Part shown: positions 11,375 through 22,099 of the stretch, one piece after another | How positions within the stretch are numbered: the first letter of the stretch is position 1 | Layout: the number at the start of each line of letters is the position of its first letter | Source of the DNA: Gammaproteobacteria bacterium | GTDB taxonomy: Bacteria > Pseudomonadota > Gammaproteobacteria > SZUA-229 | Assembly: GCA_029881425.1 (NCBI GenBank) | Contig: JAOUMO010000004.1 | Span: 1 to 34,256 of the forward strand | DNA: 34,256 bases | Direction: 5' to 3' | Notes under the pieces: generated by a model | Told to the model about the DNA's origin: nothing | The model's database searches: none | The model's input: the letters and a program-made list of their open reading frames with translations, nothing else | Position numbers and translations under genes: made by a program

Positions 11375-12832
11375 TTAAACAAAGGCCTCGGGTATCTGTT
11401 TGTGCCAGTCTGTTTTCTGCTGATACTGGTGTGCGACGTTCAGCAGGCGGCTTTCCTCAAAATAATTACCAATGATTTGTAAGCCTACGGGCATGTTGTT
11501 GCTGAATCCGGCGGGGACTGACATGCCCGGTAAGCCGGCCAGGTTGACCGCAATGGTGTAAATATCCGATAGGTACATCGACACGGGATCATCGGTCTTT
11601 TCGCCAATATTAAATGCAGTTGACGGCGCCGTTGGCCCCATGATGACATCGACCTGTTCAAAGGCCTTACTAAAGTCCTCGGAGATCAGTCGGCGTAGTT
11701 TCTGCGATTTCAAATAATAGGCATCATAATAACCGGCCGACAGGGCGTATGCACCAACCATGATACGGCGTTTAACTTCTGCGCCAAAACCTTCTCCACG
11801 CGAACGCTTGTACAGGTCTTCCAGATCCTTCGGATCCTCACAGCGGTAACCAAAGCGCACGCCGTCAAAGCGTGACAGGTTGGATGAGCATTCCGCGGGG
11901 GCGACCACATAATAAACCGGCACCGCGAGGTGGGTATTGGGTAAAGAAATATCAATAATCTCTGCGCCCATTGCCCTGTATTGAGCAATGGCGTCGTCTA
12001 CCTGTTTGGCCACGCCCGCATCCAGGCCTTCGCTGAAATATTCTTTCGGTAAACCAATTTTCAGGCCTTCGATAGAGTTGTTCAAGCTGGCGCTGTAATC
12101 ATCGACATCACGTTCCATCGAGGTCGAGTCACGCGAGTCAAAGCCAGCCATGGCATTCAGTAGCAGCGCACAGTCTTCTGCCGATTGTGCCATCGGGCCT
12201 GCCTGGTCCAGGCTTGAGGCGAAGGCGATCATGCCGTAGCGGGAAATACGTCCGTAGGTTGGTTTGAGGCCGGTAATGCCACACAGGGATGCGGGCTGGC
12301 GAATTGAGCCGCCAGTATCGGTGCCCGTTGATGCGGGTGCCAGTCGTGCAGCAACAGATGCCGCAGAGCCACCGGAGGAGCCGCCGGGTACGGCCTGGGT
12401 ATTCCAGGGGTTTTTTACCGGGCCATAAAAACTGGTTTCATTGGATGAGCCCATGGCAAACTCATCCATATTGGTTTTACCCAGCATGACGACGCCAGCA
12501 TCGCGCATTTTTTCAACCACGGTAGCACTGTAGGGCGAGATAAAATTATCCAGCATTTTTGAGCCGCAACTGGTTTTAACGCCTTCTGTACAAAATATGT
12601 CTTTGTGTGCAATGGGGATGCCGGTAAGCGGGCCAGCCTTGCCAGACGCGCGTGCTTTATCGGCGGCTTTGGCCTGTGCCAGAGCCAGTTCCTCGGTGAC
12701 CGTGACGAAGCTATTGAGCTCACCATCAAATTGTTTGATGCGATCAAGAAAGCTCTGCGTCAGTTCAACGGATGTGACCTCGCCGGCTTCCAGCATGGCC
12801 GATAATTCAGCCAGTGTTTTAGTGTGATACAT
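11375..12832 (-). CDS. gatA: Asp-tRNA(Asn)/Glu-tRNA(Gln) amidotransferase subunit A
   Basis: Amidase signature [32 protein letters not shown]; adjacent to gatB and gatC. Confidence 0.97.
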   Translation of the reverse strand: MYHTKTLAELSAMLEAGEVTSVELTQSFLDRIKQFDGELNSFVTVTEELALAQAKAADKARASGKAGPLTGIPIAHKDIFCTEGVKTSCGSKMLDNFISPYSATVVEKMRDAGVVMLGKTNMDEFAMGSSNETSFYGPVKNPWNTQAVPGGSSGGSAASVAARLAPASTGTDTGGSIRQPASLCGITGLKPTYGRISRYGMIAFASSLDQAGPMAQSAEDCALLLNAMAGFDSRDSTSMERDVDDYSASLNNSIEGLKIGLPKEYFSEGLDAGVAKQVDDAIAQYRAMGAEIIDISLPNTHLAVPVYYVVAPAECSSNLSRFDGVRFGYRCEDPKDLEDLYKRSRGEGFGAEVKRRIMVGAYALSAGYYDAYYLKSQKLRRLISEDFSKAFEQVDVIMGPTAPSTAFNIGEKTDDPVSMYLSDIYTIAVNLAGLPGMSVPAGFSNNMPVGLQIIGNYFEESRLLNVAHQYQQKTDWHKQIPEAFV

Positions 12833-12856
12833 GTATTTTCCTGAAACTCAGTTTAA

Positions 12857-13144
12857 TCATTCAATGACCTGGGGTACCAGGTATAGACCGTCTTCCGTTA
12901 ATGGGGCAATTGCCTGGAATTTTTCCCGTTGGTTGCTCTCCGTTACCTCGTCTACGCGCAGGCGTTGGCTAACATCCTGGGGATGGGCCATGGGCAGGAC
13001 GTCATCGGTATTCACCGTATTCATGTCTTCTACCAGGCCGAGGATGCTGGACAGGCTATCGGCATATCCCTCGATATCAGATTCGTTAATTCCAAGTCGC
13101 GCCAGGTGGGCGATTTTTTTTACGTCATCAGGGCCTAAAGACAT
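12857..13144 (-). CDS. gatC: Asp-tRNA(Asn)/Glu-tRNA(Gln) amidotransferase subunit C
   Basis: [48 protein letters not shown]. Confidence 0.95.
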   Translation of the reverse strand: MSLGPDDVKKIAHLARLGINESDIEGYADSLSSILGLVEDMNTVNTDDVLPMAHPQDVSQRLRVDEVTESNQREKFQAIAPLTEDGLYLVPQVIE

Positions 13145-13348
13145 TCTGATCTCCGTCGCTATATTAAGTTGGCGGCATTAGTCTCGGTGATATTAACTCG
13201 AGAATAATGATAATTGCGTCTAAAAGCGCGCAAAATTAGCATATTATGCACCGATAGACCACTAGCACGCTTGCTCTTGGCTATACTCGTTGCTAGAGTA
13301 CGCGGGAACCGGGATAGCTTAACTCTTTCGATTCCCTTTTATAATTAA

Positions 13349-14422
<1,074 letters not shown>

Positions 14423-14449
14423 TTTTTTTTCATGGCAGTGTGATCGTTT

Positions 14450-15325
14450 ATGCAGTCGTTATTTTTGCGAGGGCCTTCGGTCACTCTGCGCACCATAGTT
14501 CTGGTAGCTCTATCCATCATGATTATGACAGCGGACCATCGCTGGCATCATCTTGAGGCGGCTCGCGGCGTACTCGAAACCTATATTATTTTCCCTTTGC
14601 GTTACCTGATCAATATTCCCGCTGATTTGGTTAGCTGGACAGACGAATCATTTTCATCACACCAGACCCTGCTGGATGATAATCGGGACCTGAGGGAGCA
14701 GCAGTTACGCGCCCAGGTTAGCCTGCAGAAGCTGAGTATCCTGGAAAAAGAGAATGAACGCCTGAGAAAAATGCTCAGTGCGCGCCCCAAAGTGGGCGAG
14801 CTGGTGCTGGTAGCCGAATTATTATCCATCGATCTTGATCCCTATAAACAACAGGTTGTGCTGAACAAAGGTTCCGAGAAAGAGGTGTATCTTGGGCAGC
14901 CGATTATCGATGCCTGGGGTGTGATGGGGCAGGTACTGCATGTCGGGCGGCATTCCTCTACGGCTTTACTAATCTCTGATCCCAGCCATGCGATACCGGT
15001 ACAGATTAATCGTAACGGGTTACGCAGTACCGCATTCGGCACCGGGCAGGCGCATAAACTGGAGCTGCGCTATATTCCCCATAGTGCAGATATTGAAATT
15101 GGCGACCTTATCGTCACCTCCGGCCTGGGCGAGCGTTTTCCACCCAATTACCCGGTGGGTCGGATTATTGAAATTGAGCGTCCAGCCGGTGAGACCTTTG
15201 CAACCGTCATAGCCGAGCCACTGGCGCATCTGGATCGCAGTCGTGAGGTACTGCTGGTCTGGCATAATCCACCGGTGAAAAAGACTGAAAAAATAGAGCC
15301 TGAAGAACCGGGGATTAAGCCGTAA
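14450..15325 (+). CDS. mreC: Rod shape-determining protein MreC
   Basis: N-terminal TM, coiled coil, VVLNKGSEKEVYLGQPIIDAWGVMGQV and GDLIVTSGLGERFPPNYPVGRI; directly follows mreB. Confidence 0.95.
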   Translation: MQSLFLRGPSVTLRTIVLVALSIMIMTADHRWHHLEAARGVLETYIIFPLRYLINIPADLVSWTDESFSSHQTLLDDNRDLREQQLRAQVSLQKLSILEKENERLRKMLSARPKVGELVLVAELLSIDLDPYKQQVVLNKGSEKEVYLGQPIIDAWGVMGQVLHVGRHSSTALLISDPSHAIPVQINRNGLRSTAFGTGQAHKLELRYIPHSADIEIGDLIVTSGLGERFPPNYPVGRIIEIERPAGETFATVIAEPLAHLDRSREVLLVWHNPPVKKTEKIEPEEPGIKP

Positions 15326-15810
15326 TGGGTAAGTGTTATCGCGTGGTATTGCCTACTCTCATCCTGGCGCTGATGCTGGAAATGATGCCCCTGCCCGACT
15401 GGGCAGGACCCTTCAGGCCCAACTGGATGGCGCTGGTCATGATCTACTGGGCCATGGCCCTGCCCGAGCATGTGGGTGTAACCCTGGCCTGGATCTTTGG
15501 TTTGCTGCTGGATGTGACCCAGGGAGCCATTCTTGGGCAGCATGCCATAGGCATGGTACTGATTGTTTACCTGGTGCATATGCAATACCAGCGTATCCGG
15601 GTGTTTTCCCTGGTGCAACAGGCGATGGTCGTCTTTTTCTTGTTAATTATTAAGCAGTTATTGGTGTTGTGGGTGAGTGGTATTATGGGGCGTGCACCCG
15701 ATCTCGGACAATATTTCTTTCCCAGTTTGGTAGGGGCGATGATCTGGCCCTGGTTGTTTGTGATATTACGTGACCTGCGCCGTCGCTTCGCACGTAACCG
15801 TACCTTTTAA
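15325..15810 (+). CDS. mreD: Rod shape-determining protein MreD
   Basis: Small polytopic membrane protein (RPNWMALVMIYWAMALPEHVGVTLAWIFGLLLDVTQGAILGQHA); start overlaps the mreC stop. Confidence 0.93.
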   Translation: MGKCYRVVLPTLILALMLEMMPLPDWAGPFRPNWMALVMIYWAMALPEHVGVTLAWIFGLLLDVTQGAILGQHAIGMVLIVYLVHMQYQRIRVFSLVQQAMVVFFLLIIKQLLVLWVSGIMGRAPDLGQYFFPSLVGAMIWPWLFVILRDLRRRFARNRTF

Positions 15811-15814
15811 ATCT

Positions 15815-16672
15815 ATGTACCTGTTAAAACACAAGTTGTCTGAATATGGTTTTGAGTCACGTGAAAATTATGACTATGCCATACAGTGTTTCATGGAACA
15901 GCCGACTGATAATATTCGTTATTTGAATGTGGATGGCGACCCGGGACGACGTAAATCGGCCTTTGCTAATGCCCTGGGGCAGGCACTGGAATACGAGCAC
16001 CTGCTTTACTTTGAGTTTGGCGTGGAAAAACCAGCACCGCAGGTTATTCGCCTGAACCAGGGTGAAGAACTGCCAGAAGAGCCGCCTACGTTGCCCTTTG
16101 ATCGCATTATGACCGAGGCCTGTGCGCTCAGTGAGGCCGAAAAAACTATCCTCATACTGGATCAGTTACACCTGGCTGAATTCAGGCAGCATATTCGATT
16201 GTATGAATTTGCCAAAAGTAAAAGCTGGTCATACAGTGATGTGAGTTTTTTTGCCAATGCACAAAATCTGCTGATATTTATTATCTCCGGCGAGCCACTC
16301 TATCATTCGTTACAGCAGGCCAGTTTCCGTATCTGGATCAGCGCACTGCCTGATGGTGCCGCAGAGATGCCGCATCATTCAGAGCTAGGGCTTGATGATA
16401 GCTGCCAGAAGTGGTGTGAATGCCTGAATGAGTTGTTGACGGAGCTCGCCCTGGCGCCCTCCCTGACGGAGTTAAAACAGCTGGCCTATGATGTGGATCA
16501 GCACGTCAGGACAGAGGAGCAGCTGAAAATATCTCTGTTTGGCTGGATCGAGCATGTGGATCGTCATCGTCTGAATAGCCAGGCCATTCGACCGTACCTG
16601 GCCCGTGTCGTACAGGCTGTAGCTGAAAACCTGGGTGTTCACGAGGAAATTGAGATCAGTACCGATTTATAG
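15815..16672 (+). CDS. Hypothetical protein with degenerate P-loop / ATPase-like features, adjacent to mreBCD
   Basis: Starts 4 nt after the mreD stop (MYLLKHKLSEYGFESRENYD); VDGDPGRRKSAFANALGQAL resembles a degenerate Walker A and TILILDQLHLAEF a Walker B. ORF track start 15770 is an in-frame extension. Confidence 0.7.
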   Translation: MYLLKHKLSEYGFESRENYDYAIQCFMEQPTDNIRYLNVDGDPGRRKSAFANALGQALEYEHLLYFEFGVEKPAPQVIRLNQGEELPEEPPTLPFDRIMTEACALSEAEKTILILDQLHLAEFRQHIRLYEFAKSKSWSYSDVSFFANAQNLLIFIISGEPLYHSLQQASFRIWISALPDGAAEMPHHSELGLDDSCQKWCECLNELLTELALAPSLTELKQLAYDVDQHVRTEEQLKISLFGWIEHVDRHRLNSQAIRPYLARVVQAVAENLGVHEEIEISTDL

Positions 16673-16920
16673 GCCAATGGCCATAAATTGACCGTTAGTG
16701 GGCTGATTGTGTGGGTTATCCAGGTTTTATGGCCTTATTTATCTATGTGCTATTTTCCTGTTTGTGATTTAAGTACTTGGAAAATCAGTAAAAAGCGGCT
16801 ATAAAAGTGCTGAAGCACGCTTGTTTTAATCAGGATAAGTGATAATTGTGATCTGATTAACACCTGCCAGAAATATAACCGTCTAGACTTTGCGGTATAA
16901 TTCGGAGTTTTAAAGCAGTA

Positions 16921-17298
16921 ATGAATATGCAAAGCAATACTCAACAACACCACAGTAGTCAGCAAACACGACGTGATGTAAGCAGCACGGCACGTTTGTT
17001 TAACTTTAATCGTCCTGTTTATATGACAGATACTGTTTGGCATGACTGTGTTGAACTCGTTAATTATCAGGGTAAAGCTATTGATGAGCTGGCCGTATTG
17101 CAACGCCTGAGGCATGTACTGTTTATGGCGTCCACCGCGCTGCATGGCCGGGTCAAGAATATGGAATGCGAATTCAAGATTCATCGCGTACCCAATGACC
17201 GCCAGGCTCGCTATCCCGAGGCAACCACCCTCAAACTGGTTGCTCATAATGATGAATATAATCAGCCCATAGTTACTATCCAGCATCCCGATGAGTAG
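16921..17298 (+). CDS. Hypothetical protein, paralog A of a tandem pair
   Basis: 125-aa ORF sharing STARLFNF-RPVYM...W-DCVE...DELAVLQRLRHVLFMA...ALHGRV with the next gene. Confidence 0.75.
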   Translation: MNMQSNTQQHHSSQQTRRDVSSTARLFNFNRPVYMTDTVWHDCVELVNYQGKAIDELAVLQRLRHVLFMASTALHGRVKNMECEFKIHRVPNDRQARYPEATTLKLVAHNDEYNQPIVTIQHPDE

Positions 17299-17698
17299 TC
17301 TAGTCAGTATCATGCCACTGGATGAACTCAATCAAATTGATCTTGACCAGCACCCTGACTTCAGGGATGTGACCAGTACTGCAAGACTGTTTAATTTTCG
17401 TCGTCCGGTGTACATGGCTACAGAGGTCTGGGAAGATTGTGTTGAAATGATGACACCCAGCATGGGTGCCTTTGATGAGCTCGCTGTATTACAGCGCCTA
17501 AGGCATGTGTTGTTTATGGCAGCCAGTGCACTGCATGGTCGAGTTGATGATCTGGAATATAATTTTCGCGTTTACCGTGTGCCCAACAATATAGGCTCTA
17601 ATCAACGACGCCAGCCCGAGCCTGTTGAACTGCATTTGACAGCACATAAAGATTCACAAAATCGACCTGTGATCTCCATCACGTTTCCAGACAAATAG
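17291..17698 (+). CDS. Hypothetical protein, paralog B of a tandem pair
   Basis: 135-aa ORF homologous to the upstream ORF; its start overlaps the upstream stop (ATGAGTAG). Confidence 0.75.
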   Translation: MSSLVSIMPLDELNQIDLDQHPDFRDVTSTARLFNFRRPVYMATEVWEDCVEMMTPSMGAFDELAVLQRLRHVLFMAASALHGRVDDLEYNFRVYRVPNNIGSNQRRQPEPVELHLTAHKDSQNRPVISITFPDK

Positions 17699-17800
17699 CG
17701 TCACCTCTTAAAAAATCTTGTCTTATTTCAATATATAATCGCTATAACTTGTATATCTTACATACAAGTTTCCTAAAAATGATTACGTGGTTATAACATC

Positions 17801-18268
17801 ATGAAAAATATTCTTACAATGCCCTGGTTTAATCGTCAAAAGAGCACATCCATCCAGTTTATGAATGTTAGTGTGCTAATTGTTGATGATTCAAGGACGC
17901 AGTTATTTGCCATGGAGAAAATGCTTAAAAGTGCAGGGATACGAACCCTGACAGCTGAAAATGGTAAACAGGGAATATTGATGGCCCGCCACAAGAAGCC
18001 GGACCTGATCCTGATGGATATAGTCATGCCAGAGATTAATGGGTTCCAGGCTACGCGTTACCTGACGAAGTCACCCGATACCAGTCACATTCCCATTATA
18101 ATTGTCAGTGGTTCCGACCAGGGGTCTGATCGTGCATGGGGTATGAAGCTGGGTGCACGTGATTTTATGCAGAAGCCGGTTAATAAAGATATATTGCTGG
18201 GCAAAATCAGGACACTATTGATGGAGCGCCCGAAAGTGGATATTCAGCAGGAGGCAATCTACGCCTAA
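17801..18268 (+). CDS. Single-domain response regulator (CheY/PilH-like receiver)
   Basis: VLIVDDSRTQL, PDLILMDIVMPEINGFQ, PIIIVSGSD, GARDFMQKPV receiver motifs. The receiver core begins near MNVSVLIVDD at about 17861. Confidence 0.88.
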   Translation: MKNILTMPWFNRQKSTSIQFMNVSVLIVDDSRTQLFAMEKMLKSAGIRTLTAENGKQGILMARHKKPDLILMDIVMPEINGFQATRYLTKSPDTSHIPIIIVSGSDQGSDRAWGMKLGARDFMQKPVNKDILLGKIRTLLMERPKVDIQQEAIYA

Positions 18269-18307
18269 TTCGTTACGCCTGCGAGATGCCGGGCTGTAAG
18301 TTTTTAA

Positions 18308-18342
18308 CAAAAAAAGCCATTCAATTATTGAGTGGCTTTTTT
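18308..18342. terminator. Bidirectional intrinsic terminator between the response regulator and coq7
   Basis: aaaaaagccattcaattattgagtggctttttt: hairpin flanked by an A-run and a T-run. Confidence 0.75.
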
Positions 18343-18401
18343 ATGCGTGGTCTGTTTATTTCTTAGATGTAAAGGCGAACTAAAATGAGTCGGTGCTCTC
18401 T

Positions 18402-19039
18402 CTAGATATAGTAGGCTGATTGGGTCATTACTTTAGACATGGCCGCCATCAGTTTCTTAACCGGCCAGGGTAGCTCCGCACCACCTCCCTCCAGCGCAAC
18501 CGTCGCGTGGTGGGCCTCATCTCTTTTCATTTGCTGCAATATGGCCCTGCTGGCCAGGTCTTTGGCGGGTAATTTGTCCAGGTGGCTATCCAGATGGCGA
18601 ATCACCTGGTGTTCAGTTTCGGCCACAAAGCCCAGGCTCCATTTATCGCCCAGTACACCAGCAAAAGCGCCTATGCAAAGGAGCCGGTATACCACAGTGG
18701 ATTAAGGATGCTTTTGTGGCTGCCCAGTTCATGCAGGCGTTTTTCGGTCCATGCCAGGTGATCGTTTTCTTCAAGGGCGGCACGTTCCATGCTGCTACGT
18801 ACCTCGGGCAGGCGAGCGGTGAGCGCCTGGCCCTGGTACAGCGCCTGTGCCGATACCTCACCCGAATGATTGACTCGCATCAGGCCTGAAGACACCCTGC
18901 GCTCGGCATCATCAAGTTCAATTTTTTTAATATCAGCGGCTGGATTGGGGCGCTCGGTAATAATGGGCTTTCCAAGTACGGTTCTCAGGGCGTGATCGGC
19001 CTGCTGAATAAATTGATCCGCGAGGGAATAGTGACGCAT
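18402..19039 (-). pseudogene. coq7: 2-polyprenyl-3-methyl-6-methoxy-1,4-benzoquinone monooxygenase (Coq7) split by a frameshift
   Basis: N-terminal ORF 18671..19039 ([42 protein letters not shown]) and C-terminal ORF 18402..18695 (...[49 protein letters not shown]) join into a complete Coq7 across a 1-nt shift. Real mutation versus sequencing error cannot be decided here. Confidence 0.85.
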
Positions 19040-19083
19040 TATTTTTTACCTGATGCTATGAATTTGAGTTTGGTGCAAGTATA

Positions 19084-20292
19084 TCACTTAAGCTGCCTGG
19101 CCAGCAGCTCAACAGGGTGCACCACCGCTATATCCAGCCCAGCCCGCTCAAGACTGCCCCTGAAGTGCATACTGCAGCCGGTATTATCGCTGAGGATATA
19201 GTCGGGCTTGAGCTGTTTGAGTTCTTCAATTTTGAGATTGATGATTTTATCTGCGGTTTCACCCTGACTGAGAAGATGGCTGCCACCTGCACCACAACAG
19301 ACATCGGCATGATGTAATGTTAATAGCTGGATACCCGGGATTTTCTGGGCCAGTTGCTGGCTGATGCCGGTGATTTTTAGTTTGTTGGTGCTACTGCAGC
19401 TTTGATGTATAACCACCGTACTATCCAGTGCTTGAAAATCATCGGGGCTTATATCTGTCTGTTGCAGTAAGAACGATGCTATGTCCATCACGGGGACTGA
19501 AAAAGCATGTTCAGCGAGCTGGGCGCCACAGCCATTCGCGCTAAAGAGAATGTAGTCTATATCGATGTCGCCAAAAACCTGTTGATTGTTGTGGATCAGG
19601 GTTTCAGCTTCTGTGGGGTAACCGTTATTTTCATGCAATGCACCACAGCAATATTGTTTTACTGGCACATGGACATTAAAACCATAGTGATTGAGCAGGC
19701 GTATGCTGTTCAGCAGGCTGTTAATATCGAAGAGCTTGCCCATGCAGCCCGTAAACAGTGCCACGCTCCCCCTGGGGGCTGTGCCGGCGGGATAGAGTGT
19801 ATGCAGCCGCTGTGGACTGGCCTGGGCCAACAGGCGTTGGGTGCTGTCCTGTCCGAGCAGTTTTAGACCGGCGCCGCTGATGGATTGAATGACTTTATTG
19901 CCCAGCCACCCCTGATAACGATTAAGTCCATCCGGTTTGAGCACGGTTTTGAGTAACTGATTGATCTGGGCGGGCAGGGGGTGTTGCTGCCGACTGAGTT
20001 GCCGTGCACTGTTAATTAACCTGCTGAAGGGGACCCGGGAAGGGCACATGGTCTCGCAGGCCCGACAGCCAACGCAGTGGTCCAGGTGACTGAAAAGCCG
20101 TTGGTCCGCCTGGAAACCTGTTTTGCTCAGGGCCTGCATCAAAACAATACGCCCACGGGGCGATTCGGCCTCATTCTGATATACCCGGTAGGTCGGGCAG
20201 TAGGGCAGGCACATACCGCATAACACGCAAAGATCCGTATCCGCCAGGGGATCGACGGGTTTTATGGTGAGGTCAGGTTTTGGCAGGTTCAA
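19084..20292 (-). CDS. (Fe-S)-binding protein, glycolate oxidase iron-sulfur subunit-like (GlcF family)
   Basis: Two CxxCxxCxxxCP-type motifs (CVLCGMCLPYCPTYR, CVGCRACETMCPSRVPF), YCCGALHENNG and CCGAGGSHLL cysteine-rich motifs. Confidence 0.88.
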   Translation of the reverse strand: MNLPKPDLTIKPVDPLADTDLCVLCGMCLPYCPTYRVYQNEAESPRGRIVLMQALSKTGFQADQRLFSHLDHCVGCRACETMCPSRVPFSRLINSARQLSRQQHPLPAQINQLLKTVLKPDGLNRYQGWLGNKVIQSISGAGLKLLGQDSTQRLLAQASPQRLHTLYPAGTAPRGSVALFTGCMGKLFDINSLLNSIRLLNHYGFNVHVPVKQYCCGALHENNGYPTEAETLIHNNQQVFGDIDIDYILFSANGCGAQLAEHAFSVPVMDIASFLLQQTDISPDDFQALDSTVVIHQSCSSTNKLKITGISQQLAQKIPGIQLLTLHHADVCCGAGGSHLLSQGETADKIINLKIEELKQLKPDYILSDNTGCSMHFRGSLERAGLDIAVVHPVELLARQLK

Positions 20293-20359
20293 TCTGTTTT
20301 GATCTTATGTGATTGTGTAATAATCCACGCATGATAAATAACTATAAGGGATCGAGGCA

Positions 20360-20671
20360 ATGTCCTATTACAAATATCACGTTTTTATTTGTACCAACCA
20401 GCGTGAAAAGGGTGAAATGTGCTGTGAACAGTCTGGGGCGAGTCGGCTGCGGGCCTATTTAAAGCAGAAAGTGAAGCAGCTGGGTTTGGCGGGAAAGGGT
20501 TCAGTCAGGATAAATACGGCGGGTTGTCTGGATCGATGTGGTGAAGGCCCGGTTATGGTGATCTATCCCGAAGAGACCTGGTATAGCTTTGTCGATGAGC
20601 AGGATATAGATGAAATTCTTAGTGAACACCTGCAAAATGGCCGTGTAGTATCGCGTTTACAGATAAAGTAA
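20360..20671 (+). CDS. (2Fe-2S) ferredoxin domain protein (thioredoxin-like fold)
   Basis: HVFICTNQREKGEMCCEQSG...RINTAGCLDRCGEGPVMVIYPEETWYSFV. Confidence 0.88.
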   Translation: MSYYKYHVFICTNQREKGEMCCEQSGASRLRAYLKQKVKQLGLAGKGSVRINTAGCLDRCGEGPVMVIYPEETWYSFVDEQDIDEILSEHLQNGRVVSRLQIK

Positions 20672-20890
20672 GCATATTTTTTTAATCCTTAAGAAATATT
20701 TTAATTGTTATTAATCAGTTGCTTATAAGGTTTCAGCGGTAAATAACAGGCGTATTGGGGCTGAATTTATAAAAAATACTTGCCAGAATGCAAATCAGTG
20801 TATTAGAATATAATCATATTGCAATTTGGTGTTATGTAGCAGACTTTTTTTTGTAAAAACTCCTCCATCCTCCTTTGGTGGTATATTTTT

Positions 20891-20920
20891 AACGTGGCAT
20901 CCCCTGCCACGTTTTTTTTT
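20891..20920 (+). terminator. Intrinsic terminator upstream of rplM
   Basis: aacgtggca-tcccc-tgccacgtt followed by a T-run. Confidence 0.85.
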
Positions 20921-21033
20921 GCCTGTAACAAATCACTCAAGAATAGACAAATCGTGCTTGTGTCAGGGCGGCTAAAACTGTATTATTCTCCGCCTTTCGT
21001 ATATAGAGCGAACATCCAGTAGGACTAAAGAAC

Positions 21034-21462
21034 ATGAAAACATTCAGTGCCAAGCCAGAGACGGTAAAACGCGACTGGTACATTGTTGATGCCGATGGCA
21101 AAACCCTGGGCCGTCTGGCGACTGAAATTGCCCGTCGTCTTCGTGGCAAGCATAAGCCTGTGTATACCCCTCACGTGGATACTGGCGACTACATCGTTGT
21201 TGTGAATGCTGAAAAAGTAGCGGTCACAGGTAACAAGACAACAGACAAGATGTACTACAGACATACAGGTTTCATTGGTGGTATCAAATCAATCAGTTTT
21301 GATAAACTGCGTGATAAGAAGCCTGAAATGATCATTGAACGCGCCGTTAAAGGCATGCTGCCCAAGAATCCATTGGGTCGTGCCATGTTCCGTAAACTGA
21401 AAGTTTACGCCGGCCCAGAACACAAACATACAGCCCAGCAGCCCCAGGCTCTGGATATTTAA
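21034..21462 (+). CDS. rplM: 50S ribosomal protein L13
   Basis: [41 protein letters not shown]. Confidence 0.98.
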   Translation: MKTFSAKPETVKRDWYIVDADGKTLGRLATEIARRLRGKHKPVYTPHVDTGDYIVVVNAEKVAVTGNKTTDKMYYRHTGFIGGIKSISFDKLRDKKPEMIIERAVKGMLPKNPLGRAMFRKLKVYAGPEHKHTAQQPQALDI

Positions 21463-21478
21463 CTGGTAGGAATTTCTC

Positions 21479-21871
21479 ATGGCAGAAACCCAATATTACG
21501 CAACTGGTCGTCGTAAATCATCAAGCGCACGTGTATTCATGCGCCCTGGCACCGGTGACATCAAGGTTAATGGTCGTCCAATCGAGCAGTACTTCGGACG
21601 TCAGACAGCCATCATGATTGTAAAGCAGCCTTTAGACGTTGTTGATATGCAAAGTAAATTTGATTTTCATATCACGGTAAAAGGCGGCGGCGGTACAGGC
21701 CAGTCAGGTGCTATTCGTCACGGTATTACACGTGCATTGATGGCCTATGACGAAGGTTTACGCCCAGCACTGCGTAAAGCCGGTTTTGTTACTCGTGATG
21801 CACGTGAAGTAGAGCGTAAGAAAGTCGGCCTGCGTAAAGCACGTCGTGCTACTCAGTTCTCAAAACGTTAA
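21479..21871 (+). CDS. rpsI: 30S ribosomal protein S9
   Basis: [27 protein letters not shown] and C-terminal [17 protein letters not shown]. Confidence 0.98.
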   Translation: MAETQYYATGRRKSSSARVFMRPGTGDIKVNGRPIEQYFGRQTAIMIVKQPLDVVDMQSKFDFHITVKGGGGTGQSGAIRHGITRALMAYDEGLRPALRKAGFVTRDAREVERKKVGLRKARRATQFSKR

Positions 21872-22025
21872 TCAGAGTAGTAATAAGTATCAAGTTACCT
21901 GGATGCTGGGCATGGATGCCCTGGTATCCTGTCGTCTGGAAGAGCCCTTTGTCGCGTCATTCAGTATTGTAGCGGGTGTTAAATCCCTATAAATATCAGT
22001 AACTTGCTGCTTAAAGAAGCTTTAT

Positions 22026-22099
22026 TGGGGAATCGTCCAACGGCAGGACTACGGACTCTGACTCCGTCAATCTAGGTTCGAATCCTAGTTCCCCAGCCA
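22026..22099 (+). tRNA. tRNA-Gln (anticodon CUG)
   Basis: TGGGGAA/TTCCCCA acceptor stem, anticodon arm ACGGA-CTCTGAC-TCCGT with anticodon CTG, T-arm CTAGGTTCGAATCCTAG, encoded GCCA 3' end. Confidence 0.93.

Noticed and set aside
16750-17331. 193-aa minus-strand ORF overlapping paralog A
   Set aside because: The plus-strand ORF has a detectable paralog next door, which strongly favours the plus strand as coding.
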